From positions 1-64,000 of the forward strand of contig CAMHMH010000002.1 in assembly GCA_946186205.1 (NCBI GenBank): 64,000 bases of DNA, in the 5' to 3' direction. Made by a program: the position numbers and the translations under genes. This document shows, piece after piece, positions 42,845 to 52,209 of this stretch; positions within the stretch are counted from its first letter, which is position 1; the number at the start of each line of letters is the position of its first letter. Below the pieces are notes generated by a model. It was not told the DNA's origin. It was given only the letters and a program-made list of their open reading frames with translations, and did no database searches. The stretch is from an uncultured Fretibacterium sp. (GTDB taxonomy: Bacteria > Synergistota > Synergistia > Synergistales > Aminobacteriaceae).

Positions 42845-44686
42845 CTAGAAATTCATTACCCTCATTATAGACTGGGCATTCTGATTCGCCTGTGAAAGCA
42901 TTGAGTTCCCGGTCTGACTCAGAATTTGCAGCTTCACAAAATCCATGTACTTCAACGCCATGTCAGCATCTTTGAGCCTGCTCTCCGAGTTTTGCAACTG
43001 GAAGCTCGTCTCCGTTAGGCTGTTCGTGTTGTACTCCAGTTCGTTTTGGTATGAGCCCAGTTTTGAACGCTGAACGCTGACTTTATGTATTGCCGCGTCA
43101 AGTATGCTGATTGACCTTGAGGCATTCTCCCTCGTAGTAACGTCAACTGAATGTATGCCGAGCGCTTCCGGCCTCATGTCCCCGATGTTGATGTATATAT
43201 CTTCTCCGCGCCCCTGCCCGATCTGGAATGCCGTGCTGTTGTCCTTGATGTGAAGCGTTGTCTCATATGCTGATGTGTCGCCTTCCATTACGTAGCGTTT
43301 TGATGTCTCAGACCACGAGACTTTTACGTTTGCCATGTTGTCGAACTCTACATTAGCGTTCGGGTGAATGATTCCTGTGATTACATTTCCGTCTGTCTGG
43401 GCGTTCTTCGCGAGCACTTTGCCAGTATGAGAGTCATACACTGATGCGGTGAATGTATTTTCTTCTGCCTGCTGAATCGTATTGAGTCCCAGAGCGGCAA
43501 TAAGCGATTCATTGTCGGAGCTGAATGTGAGCTCACCGGCCTTCCCTGCCACTGCGCTGCGTATTATGATTGTTCCCTTTTCAGACTGCACGGGGGTATA
43601 AATTTCCTTTGGCCTACCGTCCGAATCAAGTATTAATTTTCCGTCAGCGTCGCGCTCGTAAGTAAGCTCCTGCATGTCTTTGTAGGGTGTAAGTGAAGGG
43701 TTCTTTGTTGAAACGGCTTCTGAAGTCTGGGGAGTCCCGTCAGAAATTGTGCAGAAGTTTTCACGGTTGTCGACATATTTCCCCTGCCCTAAGTCATCTG
43801 CAATCGCATCATTAATCTTCCGCCTGACATCGTAAACTGTATCTCCTCCGTAAACTACAATGCTTGCGGTTTTTCCGTCGCCCTGAGTTATTCGTATTGT
43901 CTGAGGCTCTGTGAAGTATGATACTCCGCTTGCGTTCGTGAAGGATTTTATTTTTTCGAGGGTCGCAGGGTGAAGCCTCTTCTCTGAAACTGAAACGCTG
44001 ACTTCTACAGGATTCCCGCTGCTGTCAGTGATAATATTTCCGTCCTTGTCCCGTTTCGGTGCTGTCTCAGTCGTGATTGTCTCTTCAAGTGACTCAAGCT
44101 CAATGATATTTGTTTTCTGAACCTGGCCCTGCCCCGGCTTTGCGCGTATTTCGATTCTGTAGTTTCCTTCGGTGGCTTTCTTCTGGCCGTACTCGTCTGT
44201 GATCGTGATTGCCCCCGTGATTTTGAGGCTTGTTGCCGCGTTGTCTGATGTCCATTGAGCCGTCGAGCTTCCGTCAAGCAGCCTTTTTCCGTTGAATGTA
44301 GTGCTTGCCGCCGCGCTGTCGACTCCTTTTGCGAGTTCGTCAATTTCCGCCTGTATGTAGCTTCTGTCCTGGGCAGTGAGAGAATCATTCGCCGCCTGAA
44401 CTGCAAGCTCTCTCATTCTCTGAAGCACCGAGTTTATACGGCTGAGTCCTCCTTCTGCTGTCTGGAGCATTGATATACCGTCCTGTGAGTTTCGTATCGC
44501 CCTGTCGACTCCCGCCACCTGCGCCGACATAGCTATACCCATCGCGAAACCTGCCGCATCATCAGCCGCCGTTGCCGCACGAAGCCCCGTTGAAAGCGCG
44601 CGTGATGTGTTCTCCATTGCTTTGTTCGTGGCTGTGAGGTTCTTATATGCCATGCTGATGGTGTTCGCTGTATTCCCTATCATCAT
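42845..44686 (-). CDS. Flagellin
   Basis: 613 residues. The D0/D1 ends are conserved: LTATNKAMENTSRALSTGLR, AADDAAGFAM and LQRMRELAVQAANDS at the N-terminus, KLGSYQNELEYNTN and LSQTGNSMLSQANQNAQSIM at the C-terminus. Between them (about 150-520) is a large variable domain, well above the ~270-residue minimal flagellin. It forms the flagellar filament after export by the flagellar type III system. AGGAGG precedes the ATG pair by 12 bases. No other flagellar gene is in the window. It is transcribed away from the FtsZ-like operon. Confidence 0.94.
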   Translation of the reverse strand: MMIGNTANTISMAYKNLTATNKAMENTSRALSTGLRAATAADDAAGFAMGIAMSAQVAGVDRAIRNSQDGISMLQTAEGGLSRINSVLQRMRELAVQAANDSLTAQDRSYIQAEIDELAKGVDSAAASTTFNGKRLLDGSSTAQWTSDNAATSLKITGAITITDEYGQKKATEGNYRIEIRAKPGQGQVQKTNIIELESLEETITTETAPKRDKDGNIITDSSGNPVEVSVSVSEKRLHPATLEKIKSFTNASGVSYFTEPQTIRITQGDGKTASIVVYGGDTVYDVRRKINDAIADDLGQGKYVDNRENFCTISDGTPQTSEAVSTKNPSLTPYKDMQELTYERDADGKLILDSDGRPKEIYTPVQSEKGTIIIRSAVAGKAGELTFSSDNESLIAALGLNTIQQAEENTFTASVYDSHTGKVLAKNAQTDGNVITGIIHPNANVEFDNMANVKVSWSETSKRYVMEGDTSAYETTLHIKDNSTAFQIGQGRGEDIYINIGDMRPEALGIHSVDVTTRENASRSISILDAAIHKVSVQRSKLGSYQNELEYNTNSLTETSFQLQNSESRLKDADMALKYMDFVKLQILSQTGNSMLSQANQNAQSIMRVMNF

Positions 44687-44729
44687 GATAATTTTCTGCC
44701 TCCTGCTGAAAGTTATAGCTCCGTTTTGA

Positions 44730-44758
44730 GTTTCGGATTTCAGCGCGGAAATTTTTAC
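44730..44758 (-). promoter_or_regulatory. Weak candidate sigma-28 promoter of flagellin
   Basis: On the minus strand TAAA, 16 bases, TCCGAAAC: five of eight positions of the GCCGATAA consensus. It lies ~45 bases before the flagellin start. Only suggestive. Confidence 0.3.
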
Positions 44759-44823
44759 AGCACCTTAATTTTTCGCTGCCTCGTTGTATTATTGCTGCAA
44801 AAATTTCAGGAGGACGAATCATT

Positions 44824-45489
44824 ATGGACGACTTCAAAATTATCGACATGGCCGGGAATCAAGAGACTCAATTCACACATGACACTTTCAGGCGATCAGG
44901 CTTCACCGAGAACGCAAGTCTCACACTCATAACGAACATCACAGAGTCAAACATCAAGGACGCAATCAGAGTCGCAGAGTCAGCAAAGGCATCTGAATCC
45001 GTAACAGCAGGAAGCATATCGGGCAGCATCAATCCGCTGAACCAGAACATGAAGAGGCTCTCAGATATTGCTGACGCTGTAATACTTTCGCCGGGAAAAA
45101 CTGAGGACTCCTCACGCAGAATCATTGAGGCAGTCTCAGACCTCGTAACAAAAACCGGGTTCGTCAATATCGACATTGAAGACGTGAACGAGATACTCAG
45201 GGACGCGGGCACGGTTTATTTCGGAGCAGGAACAGCAGAAGATTCAAGAACAGCCGCAAAGATCGCCTGCGAAATGTGCGGGAATGTCTCAGGCGCAAAA
45301 AGATTCCTCGTGAACATAACAACAGGAACGGAAGTAATGTTAAGAGATATGTCAGACGCGGCAAACGTGATAGAGATGAAAGCAGACCCTGAAGCGCAGG
45401 TGATTTGGGGTCATGTGATGGATGATGATTTAGGCGAGAAAGTGAGAGTGTCAGTTCTCGCGGCCATGAATGACAAAGGGAAATTGTAA
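44824..45489 (+). CDS. Truncated FtsZ-like protein lacking the GTP-binding half
   Basis: 221 residues with AGGAGG 7 bases before the ATG. From about residue 30 it follows FtsZ from strand S4 onward. ASLTLITNITESN takes the place of the GGGTGTG tubulin signature, which is missing. Then come DAVILSP, SDLVTKTGFVNIDIEDVNEILRD (T7-loop region, NxDxxDV), YFGAGTAED, and GAKRFLVNITTGTEVML (FtsZ: GARGVLVNITGG), ending AQVIWGHVMDDDLGEKVRVSVLA. The activating loop domain is thus kept but nucleotide binding is lost. It could bind to a filament of true FtsZ, as an inhibitor does. The next gene starts with a paralogous domain. Division function is unlikely. Confidence 0.78.
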   Translation: MDDFKIIDMAGNQETQFTHDTFRRSGFTENASLTLITNITESNIKDAIRVAESAKASESVTAGSISGSINPLNQNMKRLSDIADAVILSPGKTEDSSRRIIEAVSDLVTKTGFVNIDIEDVNEILRDAGTVYFGAGTAEDSRTAAKIACEMCGNVSGAKRFLVNITTGTEVMLRDMSDAANVIEMKADPEAQVIWGHVMDDDLGEKVRVSVLAAMNDKGKL

Positions 45490-45496
45490 ACTCATC

Positions 45497-48025
45497 ATGA
45501 TAAAAGTAGTTGACATTCTGAAAAATGAAACGCTGAATGACTTTGAGGACTCAGATTTCATTCTCATAACGGGCATAACAGAGTCGAAACTCAATGACGC
45601 AATAACGCTCGCAGAATCAGCGCGGGAGTCAGGAATCATAACAGCAGGAATCCCGGCGGGAAATTATGACGTGAAGAGATTCGCCGATATTGCTGACGCT
45701 GTAATATTCACACGGAATGAAGAAGACATTTCACAGGGAATCGCGGAAGATATTTCAGAGATTGCAGACAACAGCGCAAGAATACTCGCAGGCATTTTCA
45801 GGAACGCGGGAACGGTGCATTACGGTTCAGGAAGCGGCGATGACGTAGATAGCGCAATACGAAAAGCGGCGGAAATGTGCGGAGATATTCACGGCTCAAA
45901 AATGGCACACGTAATAATGTCTGTGCCTCTTGCAGAATACGATCATGAAGCATTTTGGGGGATTGAAGAGAATATACTAGAAGAAATTTGCGGTCATGGC
46001 GTAAAGTCTGTAACTAGATGGGATTCAAACGAGGACGGAAAATTCACGGCAAAAATTTTCGCGCTCATGTATGACGCTGGTTATACGAGCTGGTGCGAAC
46101 TCTTTGCGAACGAAAGCGCAGAGAACATCACGGCCATGATTGAGAACGGACTCGACGGGCGAACAAAAAGACTCGGCACGGAAAAATCATTCTTTGCGGC
46201 CTGCTTGAGATTCGGAACTCCTGAGCTTGTCAGACAATTCATCAGCAAGGGACATAACCCCAAAGAGCTTGAGACTGACGGATATACACCGCTTATGATG
46301 ATTGATTTCAGCAAAGACACCGACAACGCGCACGAAATCCTGAAGTTGCTTCTCGCAAACGGAGCTGACATTAACGCTTCAGCCGACAACGGAATGACTC
46401 CTTTCACGAATGCCGCAAGATGGATATACGCCCGCCCGGATATAGTTCGCACATTCCTTGACGCGGGGGCGAATGTGAACACGGACTTTACTGACGATTG
46501 CGGAATAAAACCCGTTCTTGACATTATGTTTAACTCTGCCGATTCTTTCTTCTCAGAGTCGGAAGAAGTGCGGACATTTCTGCGCGAGGTCCTGCCCATG
46601 ATGATTAACGCCGGGGCAAAAATTAACCCTTCCGAATCTCGTACACTCCGTGAAGTCTTTGACGATGAATATCAAGATTTCCGACGCAACTGGAAGAGTC
46701 TTCTGACTGACCCAGCAAACAAATCTCACGCGCTCCGGCTTTTTTGTGATTCGATTGCGGAATATGACACCGAGACCCTAAGAGGAATCATTGAGCGTAT
46801 CTCCCCCGAAAAAATTGTGCCTGATTACGGCGAATCCCTGTCAGAATTTCTCAGAGTGTCAGCAGGACTCGCATTCAGGATTAACGATTTCCCCGAAGCC
46901 ATGAGCAAACCTTCACCACAACACACTGACATAAAACGCAGGCTCGACAAAGGAGCGGAGATTCTAAGAATACTCAAAGAAGCCGGAATCACATGGCCGT
47001 TAGTCCTCCCTGAAGGTGCCGAATTAACGTATGTCATCAATGAAAACTGGAGTCATCGAAGAGATATTGAGGAAATGAATCCGTTATGCCTCTGTTATTC
47101 GCCCGAAGCCCTGAAGAAAGTTATTGCTTCCGGGAATTATGACACAAACAGCGCGCTTGCTGAAATCGCCTTAAGATGTGATAGCTACTATCAGCCCGGA
47201 GAAATGATGAATGTGCTGCTCAATAACGGCGCGGATATTCACAGCCTCCGTGATACGCAGTTCGGGGAATTTCTTTCGCACAGGGGAGAACGTATCATGC
47301 TTGATAACTTTCAGCAGGCAAAATTCATAGCCGAATTTTTATGGAAGCATGATCCCGCAGACATAACCAACGTCAGAAGCATTCAGCATTATGACGGATG
47401 GGAGGAATATTACGGAGGGCCGCTGAGCTGTCATATGCTGAGTCATCTTTGGGAGATGATAGAGTCGGGAACAGACAACGGCGGAACATGGGTAAGATTC
47501 TGGGATATGATAATGTTATTGTCGGCTTGCTGGGGAACTGTGAATGACATTGAGGACTCAATCAATCACGGCGGGAATGTCAACTATAAGACGTGGCTCG
47601 GTTATTCGCCGTTAATGTACGCTGTATTCTTCAACAAAGCAGAGGCCGTAAAATTCCTCGTCAAGAACGGAGCAGACATTAACACCCGCAACATTCACAA
47701 TCAGAATGCCGCAATGCTCGCTGTTACGTCAGACTATCACGAATGGGACTCAAATGTGATTGGAGTCCTCGCTGAATTTGGAGCTGATATTCACGATGGC
47801 TTGATGAGTCTTGCTGTTGACGCGGGGAATGTTAAAGCGGTGAAAGCTCTTCTCTCATTGGGAGTAAAGCTGACGGACAAAAACGCGGTGAATGACTCAG
47901 AACCTGTAACGGGAAATGAAAAGCCCTGCCCGAAATGCGGAAGGATTTTAGAGCGCAGAACTTCTTACTGCCCTTCATGCGGGTATGTTCTGCCGGTCAG
48001 TGAAAGGTATGGACTCAATGCCTAA
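45497..48025 (+). CDS. FtsZ-like / ankyrin-repeat / zinc-ribbon fusion protein
   Basis: 842 residues from ATG 45497; a longer frame from 45470 overlaps the previous gene. Residues ~15-200 are an FtsZ-like domain paralogous to the preceding protein: DFILITGITESKLNDA, DIADAVIFTR, RNAGTVHYGSGSGDD, KAAEMCG. Here the last strands are more diverged. Ankyrin-type repeats follow at about 230-340 (ETDGYTPLMMID, LLLANGADINASADNGMTPF, FLDAGANVNT). A middle of ~300 residues has weak repeats, and clear repeats resume at about 690-800 (WLGYSPLMYAVFFNKAEAVKFLVKNGADIN). The C-terminus is a zinc ribbon, CPKC and CPSC (about 811-829). No enzymatic motif. It may be a scaffold or sensor that recognises a protein ligand. 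Confidence 0.75.
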   Translation: MIKVVDILKNETLNDFEDSDFILITGITESKLNDAITLAESARESGIITAGIPAGNYDVKRFADIADAVIFTRNEEDISQGIAEDISEIADNSARILAGIFRNAGTVHYGSGSGDDVDSAIRKAAEMCGDIHGSKMAHVIMSVPLAEYDHEAFWGIEENILEEICGHGVKSVTRWDSNEDGKFTAKIFALMYDAGYTSWCELFANESAENITAMIENGLDGRTKRLGTEKSFFAACLRFGTPELVRQFISKGHNPKELETDGYTPLMMIDFSKDTDNAHEILKLLLANGADINASADNGMTPFTNAARWIYARPDIVRTFLDAGANVNTDFTDDCGIKPVLDIMFNSADSFFSESEEVRTFLREVLPMMINAGAKINPSESRTLREVFDDEYQDFRRNWKSLLTDPANKSHALRLFCDSIAEYDTETLRGIIERISPEKIVPDYGESLSEFLRVSAGLAFRINDFPEAMSKPSPQHTDIKRRLDKGAEILRILKEAGITWPLVLPEGAELTYVINENWSHRRDIEEMNPLCLCYSPEALKKVIASGNYDTNSALAEIALRCDSYYQPGEMMNVLLNNGADIHSLRDTQFGEFLSHRGERIMLDNFQQAKFIAEFLWKHDPADITNVRSIQHYDGWEEYYGGPLSCHMLSHLWEMIESGTDNGGTWVRFWDMIMLLSACWGTVNDIEDSINHGGNVNYKTWLGYSPLMYAVFFNKAEAVKFLVKNGADINTRNIHNQNAAMLAVTSDYHEWDSNVIGVLAEFGADIHDGLMSLAVDAGNVKAVKALLSLGVKLTDKNAVNDSEPVTGNEKPCPKCGRILERRTSYCPSCGYVLPVSERYGLNA

Positions 48026-48989
48026 AGATATGACCTCAGTGCGTCATGACAGATTGTCGAGGGTGATGGCGTTCCTTCAGTCGAAAGTGAGAGCGACTCA
48101 TGACGAAATATTCTCAGCTGGCGAATACAGAAGCAACAGGACGCTTCAGAATGATCTGTATTATCTCAGGGGTATATACGGAGCTGATATACGCTACGAC
48201 ATTCACAGCAAGTTATACGTAATGGAGAGTGCCGGAATATTTCACTTGAACCTGCGAATAACCGAGAGCGAAATTACAGCTTTGAGCGCGGGCTTGAACA
48301 TGGCCGTACATTTCCTGCCACACCTGAAAGACTCTGCACGCTCACTCTTTGAGAAGCTCGGAAACTATATGCCCGGTGAAATTCTGTCGCTAGGTTCAGA
48401 GATAACGCGATCGACTCTCAATGCTATACCAGTCGCGGAAGTTGACGCAAAAATTTTCGGGACTCTCGTTGAGGCAAAACGCTCGCAGAAAGCCGTGAAC
48501 ATTCTTTACTCATCGCCGGGGAAAATGCCAAAGCACTGGACGTTATCACCGTATGATTTTTACTTCAGGGGCAATGCGTGGTACATGGCCTCGTACAATC
48601 ACAAGCATGACACTCTCAGCATTCACAGAATCAGCCGGATAATAAGCGCGTCAATAAGTGATGAAGGGTATGTGAAGCCTGAAGACGGAGGATTCACGGA
48701 GGACTATACATTGTCGGCGTGGCATGTTATCCCGGGACATGAAAAAATTCCCGTGAAGGTCAGAATCTCAGAGCCATTAGCGCAGACGTTCCGCGAGGTG
48801 AAGTGGCATCCGTCGCAGAAGGTTGAAGAGTGCGAAGAAGGAGGCGTGATATTGTCAGCGGAAGTTCCGAATCTCTATGAGTTCGCGAGGTGGGTAATGT
48901 CTGGCGCGCCTCATGTGATCGTGATTGAGCCTGAAGAGCTGAAAGAGATCGTGAAGGGATTCGCTGAGGAAATATTGAACGGTTTATGA
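48018..48989 (+). CDS. WYL-domain transcriptional regulator
   Basis: 323 residues; ATG 48018 overlaps the previous stop by 8 bases and follows AAAGG by about 10. N-terminal winged-helix DNA-binding domain (RLSRVMAFLQSKVRATHDEI, RTLQNDLYYLR), then the WYL domain with HWTLSPYDFYFRGNAWYMASYN and HRISRI, the positions that bind nucleotide or nucleic-acid ligands. A C-terminal WCX-like extension ends the chain. WYL regulators often control defence loci and keep them silent until infection. In this operon it may act on the FtsZ-like and nuclease genes. Confidence 0.88.
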   Translation: MPKDMTSVRHDRLSRVMAFLQSKVRATHDEIFSAGEYRSNRTLQNDLYYLRGIYGADIRYDIHSKLYVMESAGIFHLNLRITESEITALSAGLNMAVHFLPHLKDSARSLFEKLGNYMPGEILSLGSEITRSTLNAIPVAEVDAKIFGTLVEAKRSQKAVNILYSSPGKMPKHWTLSPYDFYFRGNAWYMASYNHKHDTLSIHRISRIISASISDEGYVKPEDGGFTEDYTLSAWHVIPGHEKIPVKVRISEPLAQTFREVKWHPSQKVEECEEGGVILSAEVPNLYEFARWVMSGAPHVIVIEPEELKEIVKGFAEEILNGL

Positions 48990-49035
48990 TATTAAAGTTT
49001 TCAAAAAAAATATATACATGAAAGGAGAAAATCAT

Positions 49036-50103
49036 ATGGGCTTTTACGTTTTCAGAATTGATTACGGTGCCTGCTACGACCTGATCAAGAAAGAGCTTCA
49101 GGAACACAAAGTACTCCGTCAGGGATGGGGCTGTGACGGCACGGATCTCAGGAACGGGGAAGATATTTTTGCGCGGACATACGATGACGGGGAACGCCGC
49201 TACAGGATAATACGTCCTATGCTGGACATGAAGCCGGGCGATACTCTCATCATTCCGAAACTGAATATTGACTCTCCTCTGGGGGACTGGGAAACGTCTG
49301 ACGAATGGGCGAACACATTTACAATTGTGAGATGCACAGAAGGCTATTCGTTCGCGCCGATTTCTACAGAGGGATACCGGGATGATGAAAGCAATGATTT
49401 CGGTCATATGATAGGCGTTGAACTTATCGGGAGCTTCTCATACGGCCTCAATGACTCTTCAAAGACAGTAAGCGCAAAATTCAAGGCATACCGCAAAGCA
49501 GTAAACAATGTCCATAATGAAGACTTCATCGAAGCAGCTGAAAGCCTCATCGCAGAGAAAAAAACAGACTCGGACACTCACGCCGTAAAAACTCCGCTTG
49601 AAGTTCTCTCGGCTTCAAAGCAAGTTATTGACGCAAGAAATGATTACCTGATGAACATTATCGGGGTCATAAACGGATGGGAAGCCAAACAGCTTGAAAG
49701 AATCATTGAGGAGCTTTTCACAAGATGCGGTTACAGATGCATTAACAGCAATATATATGACGGTCAGGGGGCTGATGTTGATTTAGTTTTTGAGTCGTTT
49801 ACGGACAATACGCTTCTTAAAAGTATTTCTGAACTTTCATCGGAACTTTCACGGGAGCTTGTGCCGGTGATACATGTTCAGGCGAAAAACAAAAGGGGCA
49901 TTGATGATAATGATATTGAGGGTGCTTTTCAGCTTGTCAGGACAGAAGGATACGAAAAGCAGATAAACATTCTCATAAATATGACTCAGGAGTTCAGCGG
50001 CGAAACAAAAAAATATGCTGCCGAAAAAGGCATAATCCTGATTAACGGATTTGATTTTGCGTCTCTGCTCGTGAAATACGGAATCGACACAAACATACTT
50101 TAA
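49036..50103 (+). CDS. Mrr-type restriction endonuclease-like protein
   Basis: 355 residues; ATG 49036 follows AAAGGAG by 8 bases. The N-terminal ~200 residues are unrecognised but contain a compact beta-rich segment (RIIRPMLDMKPGDTLIIPKL). The C-terminal ~150 residues fit the Mrr_cat nuclease fold: LERIIEELFTRCGYRC, then GADVDLVFE with the catalytic Asp, VIHVQAKNKRG (the QxK of Mrr enzymes), and EKGIILINGFDFASLL. Mrr-like enzymes cut modified or foreign DNA. It is the last gene of the WYL operon, 46 bases after the regulator. A hairpin without a T tract follows at ~50115. Confidence 0.82.
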   Translation: MGFYVFRIDYGACYDLIKKELQEHKVLRQGWGCDGTDLRNGEDIFARTYDDGERRYRIIRPMLDMKPGDTLIIPKLNIDSPLGDWETSDEWANTFTIVRCTEGYSFAPISTEGYRDDESNDFGHMIGVELIGSFSYGLNDSSKTVSAKFKAYRKAVNNVHNEDFIEAAESLIAEKKTDSDTHAVKTPLEVLSASKQVIDARNDYLMNIIGVINGWEAKQLERIIEELFTRCGYRCINSNIYDGQGADVDLVFESFTDNTLLKSISELSSELSRELVPVIHVQAKNKRGIDDNDIEGAFQLVRTEGYEKQINILINMTQEFSGETKKYAAEKGIILINGFDFASLLVKYGIDTNIL

Positions 50104-50160
50104 TAACAAAAATTGCCCTCAGCTTTTATGCCGGGGGCGTTATGATACCTGCTGTGCTCA

Positions 50161-50808
50161 TTAATCAGTCAGCTTGAGTCCCAAGTCTATTAATCTCTGC
50201 GAATATGGCATGAAAAAGTCAGCAACGAACCCGACCAGGAAAGCGCATATTATCGTGCCTGTTCCGAATTTGCCGCCCATAATGAAGCCCGCAAGAACAA
50301 ATATACTGTCCGTTATCACTCTCGTAAGCCCGAAATTGAAATGACACTTTTCACTTATCACAACAGCGACTAAATCATTCGGCCCGGTTCCTGCTTCTGA
50401 CCTTATTACGATTGTCATACCGAAAGCAAGAATTACACAGCCGAGAATCAAAACAGGAATCTTAATCACCAATCCCGCGCTTTCTATCTCAAGACCCTCA
50501 AGCAGCCACATGAAGAAATCTATTATCGGGCCTCCGCAGAACATACATATAACCGTTCCCGCTTTGATGTAGCTTCTGTCTGTAGCAAGCAGGACAAGTA
50601 TTATCATGAAGGAGACGCACATGTGAATTATACCGTGCGTCAGGTTGAAGCCGCTCATTAAATGATTAAGTCCCTGAACGAAAACGTTGAAAGGATCTGC
50701 GCCGAGATTCGCGAGAAGGAACAGAGTAACACCAAGATGCGCAACCGTTAGTCCGCAGAAAAGAAACACGAGCCGCAAAAATTCCTGCTTCATCTTCATG
50801 GCCGTCAT
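50161..50808 (-). CDS. YczE/YitT-like membrane protein
   Basis: 215 residues, about five to six hydrophobic helices. GADPFNVFVQGLNHL and TGPNDLVAVVIS (family pattern GxxPxxxL) recur in two halves, as in the YczE group of integral membrane proteins. The function of the family is not settled; some members are linked to export of peptides. Three in-frame ATGs near the start (50808, 50799, 50793) cannot be separated. It is convergent with the Mrr-like gene. The 262-base stretch to the right holds the RND terminator and nothing else I can name. Confidence 0.75.
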   Translation of the reverse strand: MTAMKMKQEFLRLVFLFCGLTVAHLGVTLFLLANLGADPFNVFVQGLNHLMSGFNLTHGIIHMCVSFMIILVLLATDRSYIKAGTVICMFCGGPIIDFFMWLLEGLEIESAGLVIKIPVLILGCVILAFGMTIVIRSEAGTGPNDLVAVVISEKCHFNFGLTRVITDSIFVLAGFIMGGKFGTGTIICAFLVGFVADFFMPYSQRLIDLGLKLTD

Positions 50809-51007
50809 GACTCCAAGTATGCAATATCTTCCGTGCTGAGGGGATTATTTGCCGCATTGATATTCATTCGTAAACGTTCTGCCGATGTTGTGCTGACTAC
50901 CGCAAAAATATTCATCTCATCATCTCCAAAATATTATGTCGCGGCTTTGGGGAGACTTTCATTATATCAGCCGCATAAAATATTCTCCCTTGTATTAATA
51001 CAGCAGC

Positions 51008-51044
51008 AAAAAAAATCCCTCTCCCGTAATTTTCAGGAAAGGGA
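51008..51044 (-). terminator. Terminator of the RND efflux operon
   Basis: Minus-strand stem TCCCTTTCC / GGGAGAGGGA with a ~10-base loop, then eight T. Confidence 0.8.
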
Positions 51045-51070
51045 CAAAAGCATATGAGGCTGAGAGGAGT

Positions 51071-52183
51071 TCACATTCTCACTTTCTGGCCTTCATGAAG
51101 GAGATGCGCTCCGGCCACGACGATTTTATTTCCGTCCCTGAGCTGCTCGCTTGTGATGTCAATGAAGCCGTTGTTGTGCGGAGTATTCTGCCTCACGCTG
51201 ACTCGTTTGACCGCGTTGTTCTCACACTGCCACACATATGTTTTGTCGCCGCTCGAAACAACAGCAGTCTGCGGAACTGTGAAGACTCTTTCCCCGCCTG
51301 CTGAGTCAAAGATTTCAACCTCGACAGTCGCTGTCATTCCGGGAAGGAGTGCCACGTCTCTTTGCTGGGGCATTACGCCGATTACCGGGAAAGTGTTTGT
51401 GCTTCTGTCAGCCTGCAAAACAAACTCCTTCAGCGTGAGAGGGAATGACTCATCGGGAATCGCGTCGAATTTTGCGCGGATTGAGGACGGCTTTAACGAT
51501 GTCGCTTTTGAGGCCCATATCACGTCGGTGTCAGGGACATTGAAGACGATCTCAAGCATGGAGATGTCCTGCAAAATAAATATCGTCTGCTTTGCTGTTA
51601 CGTCCTGAAAACTTTCTACCAGCCTGTCAACAATTACCCCGTCAAACGGCGCGCGCAGCTCAGTATCTTTCAGCGAGTCACGTACGGCAGTAGCTGCGGC
51701 CTTTGCTACATTGAGCGATGACTCAGCTACATTCAATTGGGTCTTGTACGTGTCATACTGTGAGCGTGCTATGACTTTCTGCTTGTAGAGATTCTCATAA
51801 CGCTTGAAGTTTGCCTGCGCGTTTTCGTATTGCGCCTGAGCCTGAGCCTGATTGCTTTCCGCCTGCTTCAACTGTGTCTGATAGTCGCGGGGGTCTAAAG
51901 TCGCAAGGAGCTGGCCTTTCTTCACGGAAGCTCCCTTTTCGACTCGTATGCTTCTTATCGGCCCGGCAACTCTGAACGACAAATCAACGCGCCTTCCTCC
52001 CTGCAATGTTCCGTAGTACTGCCACAATCCGCCCTTCCCGTTGCTTCTGAGTGTTATGGTTTTCACGGGACGCACGACTTCTTTCGGCTTCACTTCCTCT
52101 TCCTGCCCGCGCATTAATTCGAGTCCCTTGTATGCTCCGAATACCAAGCCTACCAGAATTATTATCTCAATTAGTCTCTTCAT
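51071..52183 (-). CDS. RND efflux periplasmic adaptor (membrane fusion protein)
   Basis: 370 residues from ATG 52183 (AGGAAAGG 8 bases upstream). An N-terminal membrane anchor, lipoyl half-motifs (RVEKGASVKKGQLLATLDPRDY and GVIVDRLVE) and a helical hairpin rich in Gln/Ala (QLKQAESNQAQAQAQYENAQANFKRYE) are followed by the beta-barrel and membrane-proximal domains. It links the RND pump encoded upstream to an outer-membrane channel. No TolC-type gene is next to it, so the channel is elsewhere or shared. Confidence 0.92.
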   Translation of the reverse strand: MKRLIEIIILVGLVFGAYKGLELMRGQEEEVKPKEVVRPVKTITLRSNGKGGLWQYYGTLQGGRRVDLSFRVAGPIRSIRVEKGASVKKGQLLATLDPRDYQTQLKQAESNQAQAQAQYENAQANFKRYENLYKQKVIARSQYDTYKTQLNVAESSLNVAKAAATAVRDSLKDTELRAPFDGVIVDRLVESFQDVTAKQTIFILQDISMLEIVFNVPDTDVIWASKATSLKPSSIRAKFDAIPDESFPLTLKEFVLQADRSTNTFPVIGVMPQQRDVALLPGMTATVEVEIFDSAGGERVFTVPQTAVVSSGDKTYVWQCENNAVKRVSVRQNTPHNNGFIDITSEQLRDGNKIVVAGAHLLHEGQKVRM

Positions 52184-52209
52184 GTTTATCACCTTTCCTG
52201 CAAAAATTT

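Noticed and set aside
42845-44686. Functional link between flagellin and the FtsZ-like operon
   Set aside because: They are divergent with separate start regions and no shared motif; adjacency alone is not evidence.
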